From Holophagales bacterium (lineage in GTDB: Bacteria > Acidobacteriota > Thermoanaerobaculia > UBA5066): a stretch of DNA of 64,000 nt. Under the pieces are notes generated by a model that had not been told where the DNA came from, searched no databases, and was given only the letters and a program-made list of their open reading frames with translations. The stretch is taken from positions 1 through 64,000 of the forward strand of contig JADKBZ010000032.1 of the NCBI GenBank assembly GCA_016714815.1. The letters run 5' to 3'. How positions within the stretch are numbered: position 1 is the first letter of the stretch; the number at the start of each line of letters is the position of its first letter. Of this stretch, positions 54,793-63,351 are shown one piece after another. The position numbers were made by a program, and so were the translations under genes.

Positions 54793-56121
54793 ATGGAGAG
54801 TCCGATGCAACCTGCCGCCGCCCTCCCCGCGGGTCCTGCCTTCCCGGCGCTCTCTGCCCCTGCCTCGGTCGAGCCCCGCCTCGCGGCCGTCCTGGGGCCC
54901 CTGTCCGAGGCCGCGCCCGCCCTCGAGGCGCTCTACAGGGAGCTTCACGAGACGCCGGAGCTGTCCATGCAGGAGGAGGCGACGGCCGGCAGGCTGGCCG
55001 AGCGCCTCCGTTCTCTCGGCTTCGAGGTGACGGAGAAGGTCGGGGGCACGGGGGTCGTCGGCGTCCTCGGGAACGGCGAAGGCCCGGTGGTGATGCTCCG
55101 CACCGACCTCGACGCACTCCCCGTCGAGGAGAAGACGGGCCTGCCCTACGCGAGCCGGGCTTTCGGGAAAGACGAGCACGGGCAGCCGGTTCCCGCGATG
55201 CACGCCTGCGGGCACGACCTGCACATGACCGTCTGGACCGGAGCGGCGACCCTTCTCGCCCGCGCGAAGGCGAGCTGGCGGGGCACGCTCGTCATGGTGG
55301 GCCAGCCGGCCGAGGAGAAGGGGGCCGGGGCGGAGACGATGCTGAAGGACGGTCTCTTCACCCGGTTTCCGCGCCCCTCCTTCGCCGTGGCCCTCCACGT
55401 CACGCCGGATCTGGCCGCGGGGCGGGTGGGAGTGACTCCCGGCCCGGCCTTCGCCTCCGTCGACTCGGTCGACGTGACGATTCACGGAAAGGGGGGGCAC
55501 GGGGCGATGCCGCACCGGACGATCGACCCGATCCTCATCGGCGCTCGGTTCGTCGTCACGCTCCAGGCCCTCGTCTCGCGCGAGAAGAGCCCTTTCGAGC
55601 CGGCCGTCGTGAGCGTCGGCTCGTTCCAGGCCGGCTCCAAGCACAACGTCATCCCGCCGGAGGCGCGCCTGAAGCTCACCGTCCGGGCCTACCGCGAAGA
55701 GGTGAGGCTGGCCCTTCTCGAAGGGATACGGCGCGTCGCCGCCGCCGAGGCGATGGCGGCAGGCGCTCCGGTGGCGCCGACGGTGACCGTCGTCGAGTCG
55801 ACGCCCGGCGTCGTGAACGACGGGCCGCTGACCGGGCGACTTCGGGAAGCCTTCCGCGCCGCGCTCGGAGAGGCGAACGTCGCCGACTTTCCCCCGGCGA
55901 GCGTCAGCGAGGACTTCTCCTTCTACGGGCGCGAGGGGGTTCCCGCGTCGATGTTCTGGCTCGGTGTGGCGCCGCCCGCGGCGCTCGCCGGGGCGAGAGC
56001 GGCCGGGAAGTCGCTGCCGCCGCTCCACTCGGCCGAGTTCGCTCCCGACTATGCCCCTGCCCTCCGGGCCGGAGTCACCGCCCTCGCGGCGGCCGCCCTC
56101 GAGCTCCTGCCGGCGCGCTGA
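54793..56121 (+). CDS. M20-family amidohydrolase (IAA-amino acid/hippurate hydrolase-like)
   Basis: 442 residues from ATG 54793. ALYRELHETPELSMQEEATA is the M20D start (H-x-x-P-E-L-x). Metal ligands: MLRTDLDALPVEE (Asp), AMHACGHDLHMTVW (His and Asp), MVGQPAEEKGAGAETML (Glu-Glu), ALHVTPDLAAG (His). The late His is in LPPLHSAEF. A dimerisation domain follows KGGHGAMPHRTIDP. The family cleaves N-acyl or N-carbamoyl amino acids; with no signal peptide visible it is cytoplasmic. Confidence 0.9.
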   Translation: MESPMQPAAALPAGPAFPALSAPASVEPRLAAVLGPLSEAAPALEALYRELHETPELSMQEEATAGRLAERLRSLGFEVTEKVGGTGVVGVLGNGEGPVVMLRTDLDALPVEEKTGLPYASRAFGKDEHGQPVPAMHACGHDLHMTVWTGAATLLARAKASWRGTLVMVGQPAEEKGAGAETMLKDGLFTRFPRPSFAVALHVTPDLAAGRVGVTPGPAFASVDSVDVTIHGKGGHGAMPHRTIDPILIGARFVVTLQALVSREKSPFEPAVVSVGSFQAGSKHNVIPPEARLKLTVRAYREEVRLALLEGIRRVAAAEAMAAGAPVAPTVTVVESTPGVVNDGPLTGRLREAFRAALGEANVADFPPASVSEDFSFYGREGVPASMFWLGVAPPAALAGARAAGKSLPPLHSAEFAPDYAPALRAGVTALAAAALELLPAR

Positions 56122-56177
56122 CGGGATCCCGGGGCCCGGCCAATCCCCGGCGGACCGGGGATGCCAGAATCGGACGG

Positions 56178-56771
56178 ATGAAGAGGGCCCTCGACGTCGC
56201 CGGCCTCGCCGATGCCCTTTCCCGGAGGACGGCGGGGGCCGAAGAGGAGGTCCCCGACACCCGGAAAGCCGCGGTCGCCGTGATCCTCCGGGACGGCGCA
56301 GGAGGAATCGAGCTTCTCTTCATCCGCCGGGCCGAGCACCCTCGCGACCCTTGGTCGGGCCAGATGGGGCTTCCGGGCGGCCGCGTCGATCCGGGCGACG
56401 CCTCCCCGCTCGCCGCGGCCCTCCGCGAGACGTGGGAGGAGATCGCTCTCGACCTCCAGACCCTCGGCCGTCCGCTCGGGCGGCTCTCGGAAGTGCGGAC
56501 GCACCTGCCGCTCGGCTCGGTGCCCCACAGCGTCGTCCCGTTCGCCTTCGCGGTCGAGGGGGACCCGCGGCTGACGTTGAACGAGGAGGTCCAGGAGGCG
56601 CTCTGGGTGCCCCTCTCGTTCCTTCTGGACCGGGGCAACCGGAGCGCCTTCACCTGGGTGAGGAAGGGGCTGCCGCTCCCGATGCCCTGCTACACGTTCG
56701 AGGGGCGCGTCATTTGGGGGCTGACCCTGAAGATCGTCGACGAGGTGATGGAGGTGGCGAAGACTCCGTGA
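56178..56771 (+). CDS. NUDIX hydrolase, CoA-pyrophosphatase-like
   Basis: 197 residues. The NUDIX box is GGRVDPGDASPLAAALRETW followed by EEIAL; the first Glu is Asp as in the NudL/CoA-diphosphatase subgroup. The upstream LLFIRRAEHPRDPWSGQMGL matches the CoA-hydrolase UPF0035 motif (L-L-T-x-R-S-x-x-(L/H)-x-x-H-x-G-Q-x-(A/C)-x-P-G-G). Likely cleaves CoA or acyl-CoA to 3',5'-ADP and phosphopantetheine. Convergent with the next gene, four bases between stops. Confidence 0.85.
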   Translation: MKRALDVAGLADALSRRTAGAEEEVPDTRKAAVAVILRDGAGGIELLFIRRAEHPRDPWSGQMGLPGGRVDPGDASPLAAALRETWEEIALDLQTLGRPLGRLSEVRTHLPLGSVPHSVVPFAFAVEGDPRLTLNEEVQEALWVPLSFLLDRGNRSAFTWVRKGLPLPMPCYTFEGRVIWGLTLKIVDEVMEVAKTP

Positions 56772-56775
56772 GCCG

Positions 56776-57543
56776 CTACGGCTTCGGCGACCGGAGCCTC
56801 CTCCCCGCGACGACGTGGAAACCGCTGACGGAGAGGTCGCTTCCCCTGAGACCCCGCTCTTCTCCGGCGGGGGCGAGGGAAAGGCGCCACTGGTAGAGGC
56901 CTGAGAGGAAGGGACCGAGGAGCGACGCGAGGGCGTCGAACCGGCCCGAGGACTCGTACCGCACCGCGCTCGCCTCGTCGCGCCAGAACGTGACGGAGAG
57001 GGCCTGCGACTTTCCCCGCAGCCCCTCGACGAGATAGGTCGCGATGCAGCCCTGGGTCTCCAGGAGCGCGGGGGCGACGGCGTCCTCGTAGGTCTTCTTC
57101 AGCTCCTGGAACCGGGCCGGCTCGACGCGGTGGTCGACGATGCGCAGGTAGAGCGCCTGGACCTCCGTTCCGCCGGCCGGGTCCCGCGCCACCTCGACCG
57201 GAAAGGTCTCGACCTCGGGGTCGGGGAGCGGCGGTCGCTGGCCCGGGAGGAGGCGTGACAGGTCGGCCTTCCACTCCGTGGCGGCGGCCAGGAAAGGGTC
57301 CGCCCCGTCGAGGAGGTCGTCGTAGAGACCGCAGTCCACGTAGGCGTCGGCGTGGGCGGCGCTCTCCCAGAGGGTGAGCGAGTCGAAGCTCCCGGCCGCG
57401 GAGTCGGCCGTCGGGCGAAGGAGGGCCGCGTAGAGGCACCCTTCCGTCCCGTCGAGCGCGGGGAGGACGCGTGCCTCGTAATACTCGCGGAGGGGCCAGA
57501 TGGCGCCCTCCTTCAGCTTCAGGCGAACGAGCCTCAGGAACAT
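56776..57543 (-). CDS. Two-domain dimeric alpha/beta-barrel (ABM-like) protein
   Basis: 255 residues. Two similar halves: MFLRLVRLKLKEGAIWPLRE ... LWESAAHADAYV and VQALYLRIVDHRVEPARFQE ... VTFWRDEASAVRYE. Each is like an antibiotic-biosynthesis-monooxygenase/EthD ferredoxin fold (long helix after a strand with K/E, then W-x-s). Enzymatic residues are not evident. Tandem forms are often sensors or haem-degrading-like enzymes. Adjacent to the FHA-phosphatase gene on the same strand, 11 bases apart. Confidence 0.65.
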   Translation of the reverse strand: MFLRLVRLKLKEGAIWPLREYYEARVLPALDGTEGCLYAALLRPTADSAAGSFDSLTLWESAAHADAYVDCGLYDDLLDGADPFLAAATEWKADLSRLLPGQRPPLPDPEVETFPVEVARDPAGGTEVQALYLRIVDHRVEPARFQELKKTYEDAVAPALLETQGCIATYLVEGLRGKSQALSVTFWRDEASAVRYESSGRFDALASLLGPFLSGLYQWRLSLAPAGEERGLRGSDLSVSGFHVVAGRRLRSPKP

Positions 57544-57554
57544 GCCGGCGCTCC

Positions 57555-59192
57555 TCAGAGGCTCCGCCGAACGATGACGAGGGTCCGGTCGTCGTGGAAC
57601 GGAACCCCGCGGGCGAACGTGTCGAGATCGCGTTCGAGGCCGGCCGCCATTTCACGCAGCGGCAGGTGCCCGTGTCGCGAGGCCGCTTCCAGGAGCCCGG
57701 CCTCTCCGAATTCCTCCTCCTCGGGGTTGAGGGCCTCGGTGATTCCGTCGGTGTAGACGAGGAGAGCGTCGCCCGGACCCATCGTCACGTCCCCTTCCTT
57801 GTAGCGAGCCCCAGGGATGAGGCCGAGCGGGACGCCGTTGGACTTCAGCCACTCGGCCTCGCCGGCGGCGCGCAGGAGGAGCGCGGGGTTGTGGCCGGCG
57901 TTCGTCCAGCGGAGCCGGCCGGTGGACGGCTCGAGGATCCCCAGGAATGCCGTCGCGTACTTCTCGGGAGGCGTTCTCTGGAAGAGGAGCTTTCCCACCT
58001 TTTCGCAGATTACGTCGGGCGGGTCGTTTCCCTCGAGCGGGAGCGCCGAGAGCGCTTCGAGCGACGCGGTCAGGAGCGACGCGGCGATTCCCTTGCCCGA
58101 GACGTCGGCGACGAGGAACGCGACGTCGGCGCCCTCTCCCCGGATGAGCGCCTTGTAGAAGTCGCCCGAGACCCCGCGCGAGGGGAGCGTCCCGCCGTGG
58201 AGCTCCCAGCCGGCGACCGGCGGGAGGGAGGCGGGCAGGAGGGCGACCTGGATCTGGCGCGCCAGGCGGACCTCCTGCTCGAGCTTCTGGCGCTCCATCG
58301 CCTCGGCGACGAGCCTCACGTTCCGGATGCGCAGGGCGGCGACCGAAGCGAGCGAGACGAGGAGCTCGAGGTCCTCGTCGCGGAAGCTCCGGACGCCGAG
58401 CGCCGCGCCGACGACGACCATCCCGAGCGCACCCTGCTCGTCGAGGAGCGGCGCGGCGATGAAGCTGCGCAGCCCCGACATCATCAGGCTCCGGCTCTCG
58501 GAGAAGCGCTCGTCGGAGGCCGAGTCGACGACGTGGGCCACCATCCCCTTGTCGATGACCTCGTGGAGGAGGCTCTTGGAGTGCATCGGCTTCGACTCGC
58601 GCCCCGGCGTCGACCGCCGCGCGGCGCAGATGTCGTTCCCGGAGGTGTCGCGCAGGTAGATCGCCCCCTCCTGGGGCTTCAAGTGGACGAAGGCGCGGTC
58701 GAGGACGAGCTCGAGCAGCTCTTCGAGGGAGATCGAGCTCGCGAGCGCCTGGTTGACCTGGTTGAGCATGTGGAGCCGGTCGGCGGACTTCTTTCCCGAG
58801 ATGCCGACGCCGGAGACGTCCGTGCCGCCGGACGCGGAGTGGAGGAGGTCCTTCGCCGAACGGTAGATGACGGAGTCGCCGGAAGGGGAGCCCTCCTCGC
58901 CCTGGATCTCCAGGGTGAGGACGCTGCCGCCGAGAGAGATGGTGTCGCCGTCCCTGAGCCGCCGGACCCCTTCGATGGGAGCTTCGTTCAGCCGCGTTCC
59001 GTTGTGCGAGCCGAGGTCTTCCACGGTCCAGCCCTGGTCGTCCCGGCGGATCCGGGCGTGCTCGCGCGACATCGCCCGGTCGGCGAGGGCGAGCCCCGCA
59101 CGGGACGAGCGGCCGACGACGAGCTCTTCCCCTTCCACGTCGTGCTCGAAGCGGCGCCCGTCCGCGGACACCACGCGTATGCGGAGCGACAT
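57555..59192 (-). CDS. FHA-GAF-SpoIIE (PP2C) signalling phosphatase
   Basis: 545 residues from ATG 59192. Residues 1-95 form an FHA domain: VVGRSSRAGLALADRAMSREHARI and VEDLGSHNGTRLNEAP (R, S-R-x-H, N-G). Residues about 145-310 form a GAF domain. From about 325 a SpoIIE PP2C phosphatase: GGTLPSRGVSGDFYKALIRG (metal Asp), VADVSGKGIAASLLTASLEA, LRWTNAGHNPALLL and LLVYTDGITEALN. Possible role: dephosphorylating an anti-sigma antagonist or similar in response to a phosphopeptide and a small ligand. No anti-sigma or STAS gene is close. Confidence 0.9.
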   Translation of the reverse strand: MSLRIRVVSADGRRFEHDVEGEELVVGRSSRAGLALADRAMSREHARIRRDDQGWTVEDLGSHNGTRLNEAPIEGVRRLRDGDTISLGGSVLTLEIQGEEGSPSGDSVIYRSAKDLLHSASGGTDVSGVGISGKKSADRLHMLNQVNQALASSISLEELLELVLDRAFVHLKPQEGAIYLRDTSGNDICAARRSTPGRESKPMHSKSLLHEVIDKGMVAHVVDSASDERFSESRSLMMSGLRSFIAAPLLDEQGALGMVVVGAALGVRSFRDEDLELLVSLASVAALRIRNVRLVAEAMERQKLEQEVRLARQIQVALLPASLPPVAGWELHGGTLPSRGVSGDFYKALIRGEGADVAFLVADVSGKGIAASLLTASLEALSALPLEGNDPPDVICEKVGKLLFQRTPPEKYATAFLGILEPSTGRLRWTNAGHNPALLLRAAGEAEWLKSNGVPLGLIPGARYKEGDVTMGPGDALLVYTDGITEALNPEEEEFGEAGLLEAASRHGHLPLREMAAGLERDLDTFARGVPFHDDRTLVIVRRSL

Positions 59193-59350
59193 CCGTTCCT
59201 CCCCTTCCTGCCCTGGCTCCTTCGAGTCTAGCGGACGGCGACGTCTCTCGCGAAGGGGCCGGGAGCCGGCGGGCGGCCGGGGCCATTGATATCGAGGACG
59301 ATCGGTGTTCGAATCGAGCCCTGTTTCGCGGGACAGCCCCGGAGGTGACC

Positions 59351-60061
59351 ATGTCGAACACAGGTCAGCGTCGGCACAGGCGCTACGAGGTCCAGGACGT
59401 CCACGGGGCGCTCCTTTTCCGGACTCAGGTGAAAGTTCGGAACCTGAGCGTCTCGGGCCTCGCGCTCGAGACGCCCGAGCGGCTGCAGCTCGGACGGACC
59501 TACGCCATCCGGCTCGCGGGAGACGCCGACGCGGTCGACGTCTCCGGGACGATCCGCTGGTGCCGGCTCGCGAGCACGCGGCCGAAAGGGGGAGGCGAGC
59601 CGCAGGCCGTCTACGAGGCCGGCCTCGCATTCGAGGGGGTCTTCTCGGAGAAGGCGAAGGGGCTGCTCGGCTTCCTCGAGCACCACGTCGTCCTCGCGCC
59701 CCACCAGAGGCTCACGGGGCGCTTTCGCGCGGAGAAGCTCCGCCCCGCCGAGCTCGAGGCGCGCTACGACTTCGAGGTCCTCAGGCTGAGTCTTTCCGGG
59801 ATGCTCGTGAGGACGACCCTGGAGGCTTCGCTCGGCGACGTTTTCGGGGTGGAGCTGACCCTGCGCGACGGCGTCGTTCCTCTCGACGCGCGGGTGGCGT
59901 TCTTCCAGCGCGACGACGCGGCGAAGGGCGAGGTGGCGACGCAGCTCGGGCTGGAGTTCGTCGAGGTGCCCGAAGGCTCCCGCAGACGAATCGCGGAGTT
60001 CATCGCGAGCGAGCTGGAGAACGGGCCCGGCGACCCGGCGCGGCCGGGCGCGGTGCCGTGA
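59351..60061 (+). CDS. Tandem PilZ-domain protein
   Basis: 236 residues from ATG 59351, GGAGG five bases upstream. The first half has RRHRRYEVQD and VKVRNLSVSGLALET, the R-x-x-x-R and (D/N)-x-S-x-x-G motifs of a c-di-GMP-binding PilZ domain. The second half (FRAEKLRPAELEARYDFEVL, LRLSLSGMLVRTTLEA) is a degenerate repeat without the RxxxR. Likely one c-di-GMP binding site controlling an effector. Its TGA overlaps the exonuclease ATG (TGATG), so the two are coupled. Confidence 0.82.
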   Translation: MSNTGQRRHRRYEVQDVHGALLFRTQVKVRNLSVSGLALETPERLQLGRTYAIRLAGDADAVDVSGTIRWCRLASTRPKGGGEPQAVYEAGLAFEGVFSEKAKGLLGFLEHHVVLAPHQRLTGRFRAEKLRPAELEARYDFEVLRLSLSGMLVRTTLEASLGDVFGVELTLRDGVVPLDARVAFFQRDDAAKGEVATQLGLEFVEVPEGSRRRIAEFIASELENGPGDPARPGAVP

Positions 60062-60825
60062 TGCGGATCGCCGCCTGGAACGTGAACTCGGTCAAGGCCC
60101 GGAAGGAGCGGCTCCTGGCGTTCCTCGGCCGGCACCGCCCCGACGTCGTCTGCCTGCAGGAGCTGAAGACCGAAGAGAAGAGCTACCCGTTCGACGAGTT
60201 GCGAGCGGCCGGGTACGAGAGCGCCGTCCTCGGGCAGAAGACGTACAACGGCGTGGCGATCCTGTCGCGCGAGCTGCCGGGCGACGTGACGACCGGCTTC
60301 GGCGACGGGGGCGACGAGAGCCAGGCGCGTCTCGTGGCGGCGACGGTGGGCGGGCTGCGCATCGCCTCGGCCTACATTCCGAACGGCAAGGAGGTCGGCT
60401 CGGAGAAGTGGCCCTACAAGCTCGAGTGGCTCGCCCGGCTCGCCGCGTGGGCGGACCGGCAGAAGGCCGGGCCCCCGCTCGTCCTCTGCGGCGACTTCAA
60501 CATCGCCCCCGAGGCGCGCGACGTGGCGAACCCCGAGGCGTGGGTCGATTCCGTCCTCTGCCACCCCGACGTGCGCGAGGCGTGGGCGGCGCTCCTCTCG
60601 ACCGGCCTCGTCGACTCCTTCCGCCTTCACCACCAGGAGGGGGGGCTCTTCTCCTGGTGGGACTACCGGATGCTCGGCTTTCCGAAGAACGACGGGCTGC
60701 GGATCGACCACGTCCTCCTCGCCGCGGCGCTCGCCCCCCGCTGCACGGGCGCCTCCATCGACCGGGACGAGCGGAAGGGGAAGCTCCCGTCCGACCACGC
60801 CCCGGTCTTCGCCGAACTGGCGTAG
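60061..60825 (+). CDS. xth: Exonuclease III
   Basis: 254 residues. The EEP fold: MRIAAWNVNSVKARKERLLA (metal-binding Asn), DVVCLQELKTEEKSYPFDEL (Glu), YIPNGKEVGSEKWPYKL, LCGDFNIAPEARDVANPEAW (Asp/Asn) and IDHVLLA with final SDHAPVFAEL (His). This is the XthA length. It repairs abasic sites and 3' blocks. It is the second gene after the PilZ protein; there is no known functional link. Confidence 0.95.
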   Translation: MRIAAWNVNSVKARKERLLAFLGRHRPDVVCLQELKTEEKSYPFDELRAAGYESAVLGQKTYNGVAILSRELPGDVTTGFGDGGDESQARLVAATVGGLRIASAYIPNGKEVGSEKWPYKLEWLARLAAWADRQKAGPPLVLCGDFNIAPEARDVANPEAWVDSVLCHPDVREAWAALLSTGLVDSFRLHHQEGGLFSWWDYRMLGFPKNDGLRIDHVLLAAALAPRCTGASIDRDERKGKLPSDHAPVFAELA

Positions 60826-60940
60826 GCGGGGGCTTCCCCTTCCCGTCCGTCGGCCTCAGCCTTCTCGGAATCCTCCCGGCGTCGAACGGCGTCAGAATGA
60901 GGTGCTGGCTGGCCCGGCCACCGGGCCTCGGAGTGACGAC

Positions 60941-62161
60941 ATGCGAACCGGTCCGGCTCCGCTCGGCGCGTTCGGCCTCGCGTCCCTGGCCCTCTGGGCT
61001 CACCTCGCATTCGCTGCGGACCCGGTGCCCGCCGGCGGGGTCCCGGCCGCCGGGTCCGGGGCGGCGGAGGCGGCCGAAGACGACGGGTCGCGGGTGACCT
61101 ACCTGAGCCTGGGCGGCGCGTTCTCCCGGGGCCTCGGCGCCGACCCGCTCGGGGCGCTCTACCTCTGGCGGGCTCCCGCGTCGGGGGAGAGCCGGCTGCG
61201 GGCGCTCGTCTCGGTCATCGCGAACGAGGTCCGGTACGACGCGGGACCGAGTGGCGGGAAGGGGCCGCGGGTCGTCCTCTCGTTCGACAGCCAGACCTTC
61301 CCCTGGGCCGTCGCCGAGGTCGTGGACGGGACCGAGGTCCGCGGGGAAGAGCTGGAGTTCTTCCAGGCGCGGGCCGGAGCCGGCCTTCTCTGGAGAGCGG
61401 CGCTCGGGCCGGGGGAGAGCTACAACGGCTTCGACGCGGGGTTGACGGTCGAAGCCGGCGCGCTCTGGTTCCGCCGCGGCTCGGAAACCTCTCCCGACTT
61501 CGTCCTCCCCGGGGACACGCCGGAGGTGCGCGTTCACCTCCGTCTCCGGGCGGACGCGCTCTCCAGAAACGACCTGTCTTTGCCGGACGCCGGGTGGTCC
61601 GCCGGGCTCGACGGAACGTGGGGGGGCCGGACGTCCTGGAGCGCCTGGGGGAGCCCCGCGTCGGGCCTCTCGAGGGACGGGCGGACGTGGGCGTCGGTCA
61701 GCGCCTACGCCTGGGCGGCCTTGCGCGTTCCGGGCCTTCCCGACCGGCACCGTCTCGTCCCGTCGTTCCACGCGGGCGCCGGGACGGGCCTCGACCGCTT
61801 CTCGACCTTCCGCCTCGGCGCGGGCTCCGCGTGGGGCGACTTCGAATCCCTTTCGCGCCCCGTCCTCCCCGGGGCGGGAGTGGAGGAGATCGCCGCCGCG
61901 CGGTACGCGGTCGCCGGCCTCGAATACCGGTACGCGGTCCTCCCCGTCCTCTTCGTCCAGATGCGGGGGACGCTCGCCTGGGCGGGCGGTGTCCGCACGT
62001 CGACGCTTCCCGCGTTGAGCGTCGGACTGACGTCGGGCCTCCCGTGGGACTCCGCGATCGAGCTCTGCGGCTCCTGGAACTTCGGGCTGGAGAACGCCCG
62101 CGCGGACGCGGCGGAGAAGGGACGCGCCGGGTTCCTCGTCAACGTCTCGAAGGTGTTCTAG
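60941..62161 (+). CDS. Predicted outer-membrane beta-barrel protein
   Basis: 406 residues from ATG 60941. Signal peptide (LGAFGLASLALWAHLAFAAD). After about residue 40 the protein is strands alternating with Gly/Trp-rich turns (RVTYLSLGGAFSRGLGADPL, HLRLRADALSRNDLSLPDAG) and it ends in VNVSKVF, a C-terminal Phe after alternating hydrophobics, the BamA recognition pattern. No clear family. Its stop overlaps the convergent MFS gene. Confidence 0.65.
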   Translation: MRTGPAPLGAFGLASLALWAHLAFAADPVPAGGVPAAGSGAAEAAEDDGSRVTYLSLGGAFSRGLGADPLGALYLWRAPASGESRLRALVSVIANEVRYDAGPSGGKGPRVVLSFDSQTFPWAVAEVVDGTEVRGEELEFFQARAGAGLLWRAALGPGESYNGFDAGLTVEAGALWFRRGSETSPDFVLPGDTPEVRVHLRLRADALSRNDLSLPDAGWSAGLDGTWGGRTSWSAWGSPASGLSRDGRTWASVSAYAWAALRVPGLPDRHRLVPSFHAGAGTGLDRFSTFRLGAGSAWGDFESLSRPVLPGAGVEEIAAARYAVAGLEYRYAVLPVLFVQMRGTLAWAGGVRTSTLPALSVGLTSGLPWDSAIELCGSWNFGLENARADAAEKGRAGFLVNVSKVF

Positions 62162-63351
62162 GCGGGACGGGGCCGCGTGGAGAGGATTCCCGCGGAAACG
62201 AGCGCCGGGACGACGGCCAGCAGGGCGGCCGTGCCGAAGACGGTGGCGTCGAGGTTCTCGGCGAGGCCCACCGCCCCGATGCCGAGCGCGTTGCCCGCCT
62301 GCATCCCGATCAGGTAGACCATCGACCTCGGCAGGAACCGGCGCGGGGCGGACGACTCGACGATCGACGCGTAGATGCTGACGCTCGCCAGCCCCATGCA
62401 GACGCCCGAGGCGAAGATCGGGACGGAGGCCCAGGCGAACGCACCCGCGGAGAGGCTCGCGGCGAGCCCGAGGAGCGAGGCGAAGAGGCCCGCGGCCGTC
62501 CAGGGGGGAACGCGCGCGAGGCGCGACCCGAGCCGGACGGCCCAGAGGCTGCCGAGGATCGCCCCGGCCGACGCGAGCGCCGTGAGCGTTCCGACGAAGG
62601 CCGGGCTCTTTCCCGCCTTCGCCTGCGCCCAGTCCGAGAAGAGGTACTCGGCGCCGACGACGAGGATGGAGACGACGACCTGCCACGCGGTCATCGCTGC
62701 GGCCGTCCTGCGCCCCTCCCGGGGTTCCGCTTCCGCCGCGGCCCCGACTGCCGCCGACGTCCTGTGACGGAGGCCGAGCCCGGCCAGGACGATCGTCGCG
62801 GCGGCGAGGCCGGCGTTCAGGAGGAAGAAGCTCCGCCACCCTTCCGGAGACACCTGGGCGAAGAACGCTCCGACCATCGGGCCCGCCACGACGCCGAGTG
62901 CCGCGCCCACCTCGCCCCAGACGAGAGGGCGCGTGATCCGCGCCCGGTGGAGATCGCTGAGCGTCCAGAGCTGCCCGGCGAACGCGAGGGCGCCGCCGAC
63001 GCCCATGACGGCGCGCCCGGTGAAGAACGCCGTCGGCGAATGGGAGAGAAAGCAGGCGACGTTGCCGGCCGAGAAGAGGGCCAGACCGGCCAGGAAGAAC
63101 GGTGTCGGGGCGAAGGTGCGCCGGATCCACCCAGAAAGCGCGAGGACGAGGAGCATCACCGAGAAGAGGGGGACGAGGTAGCTGTTCAGGACGAGGCTCG
63201 AGAGGCGCTCCGGCAGGCCGAGCCCCGCCGTGATGCGCGCGTTCGCGACGATGACGGCGGTGACCTCGAGCGCCGCGAAGGCCTCGACGGTGAAGAAGCC
63301 GAGGTCGTAGAGCCTGTCCGAGGCGGAGTCGGGCGCGCCCCCGGAGGTCAC
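62158..63351 (-). CDS. MFS transporter
   Basis: 397 residues from GTG 63351, overlapping the upstream stop (GTGA). About twelve to fourteen helices, with GRAVMGVGGALAFAGQLWTL (motif-A/C-like Gly-rich) and WGEVGAALGVVAGPMVGAFF (motif C of drug:H+ antiporters, G-x-x-x-G-P-x-x-G). That suggests an exporter of the DHA type. Substrate not predictable. A central hydrophilic loop is short, as in DHA1. Confidence 0.75.
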   Translation of the reverse strand: MTSGGAPDSASDRLYDLGFFTVEAFAALEVTAVIVANARITAGLGLPERLSSLVLNSYLVPLFSVMLLVLALSGWIRRTFAPTPFFLAGLALFSAGNVACFLSHSPTAFFTGRAVMGVGGALAFAGQLWTLSDLHRARITRPLVWGEVGAALGVVAGPMVGAFFAQVSPEGWRSFFLLNAGLAAATIVLAGLGLRHRTSAAVGAAAEAEPREGRRTAAAMTAWQVVVSILVVGAEYLFSDWAQAKAGKSPAFVGTLTALASAGAILGSLWAVRLGSRLARVPPWTAAGLFASLLGLAASLSAGAFAWASVPIFASGVCMGLASVSIYASIVESSAPRRFLPRSMVYLIGMQAGNALGIGAVGLAENLDATVFGTAALLAVVPALVSAGILSTRPRPA

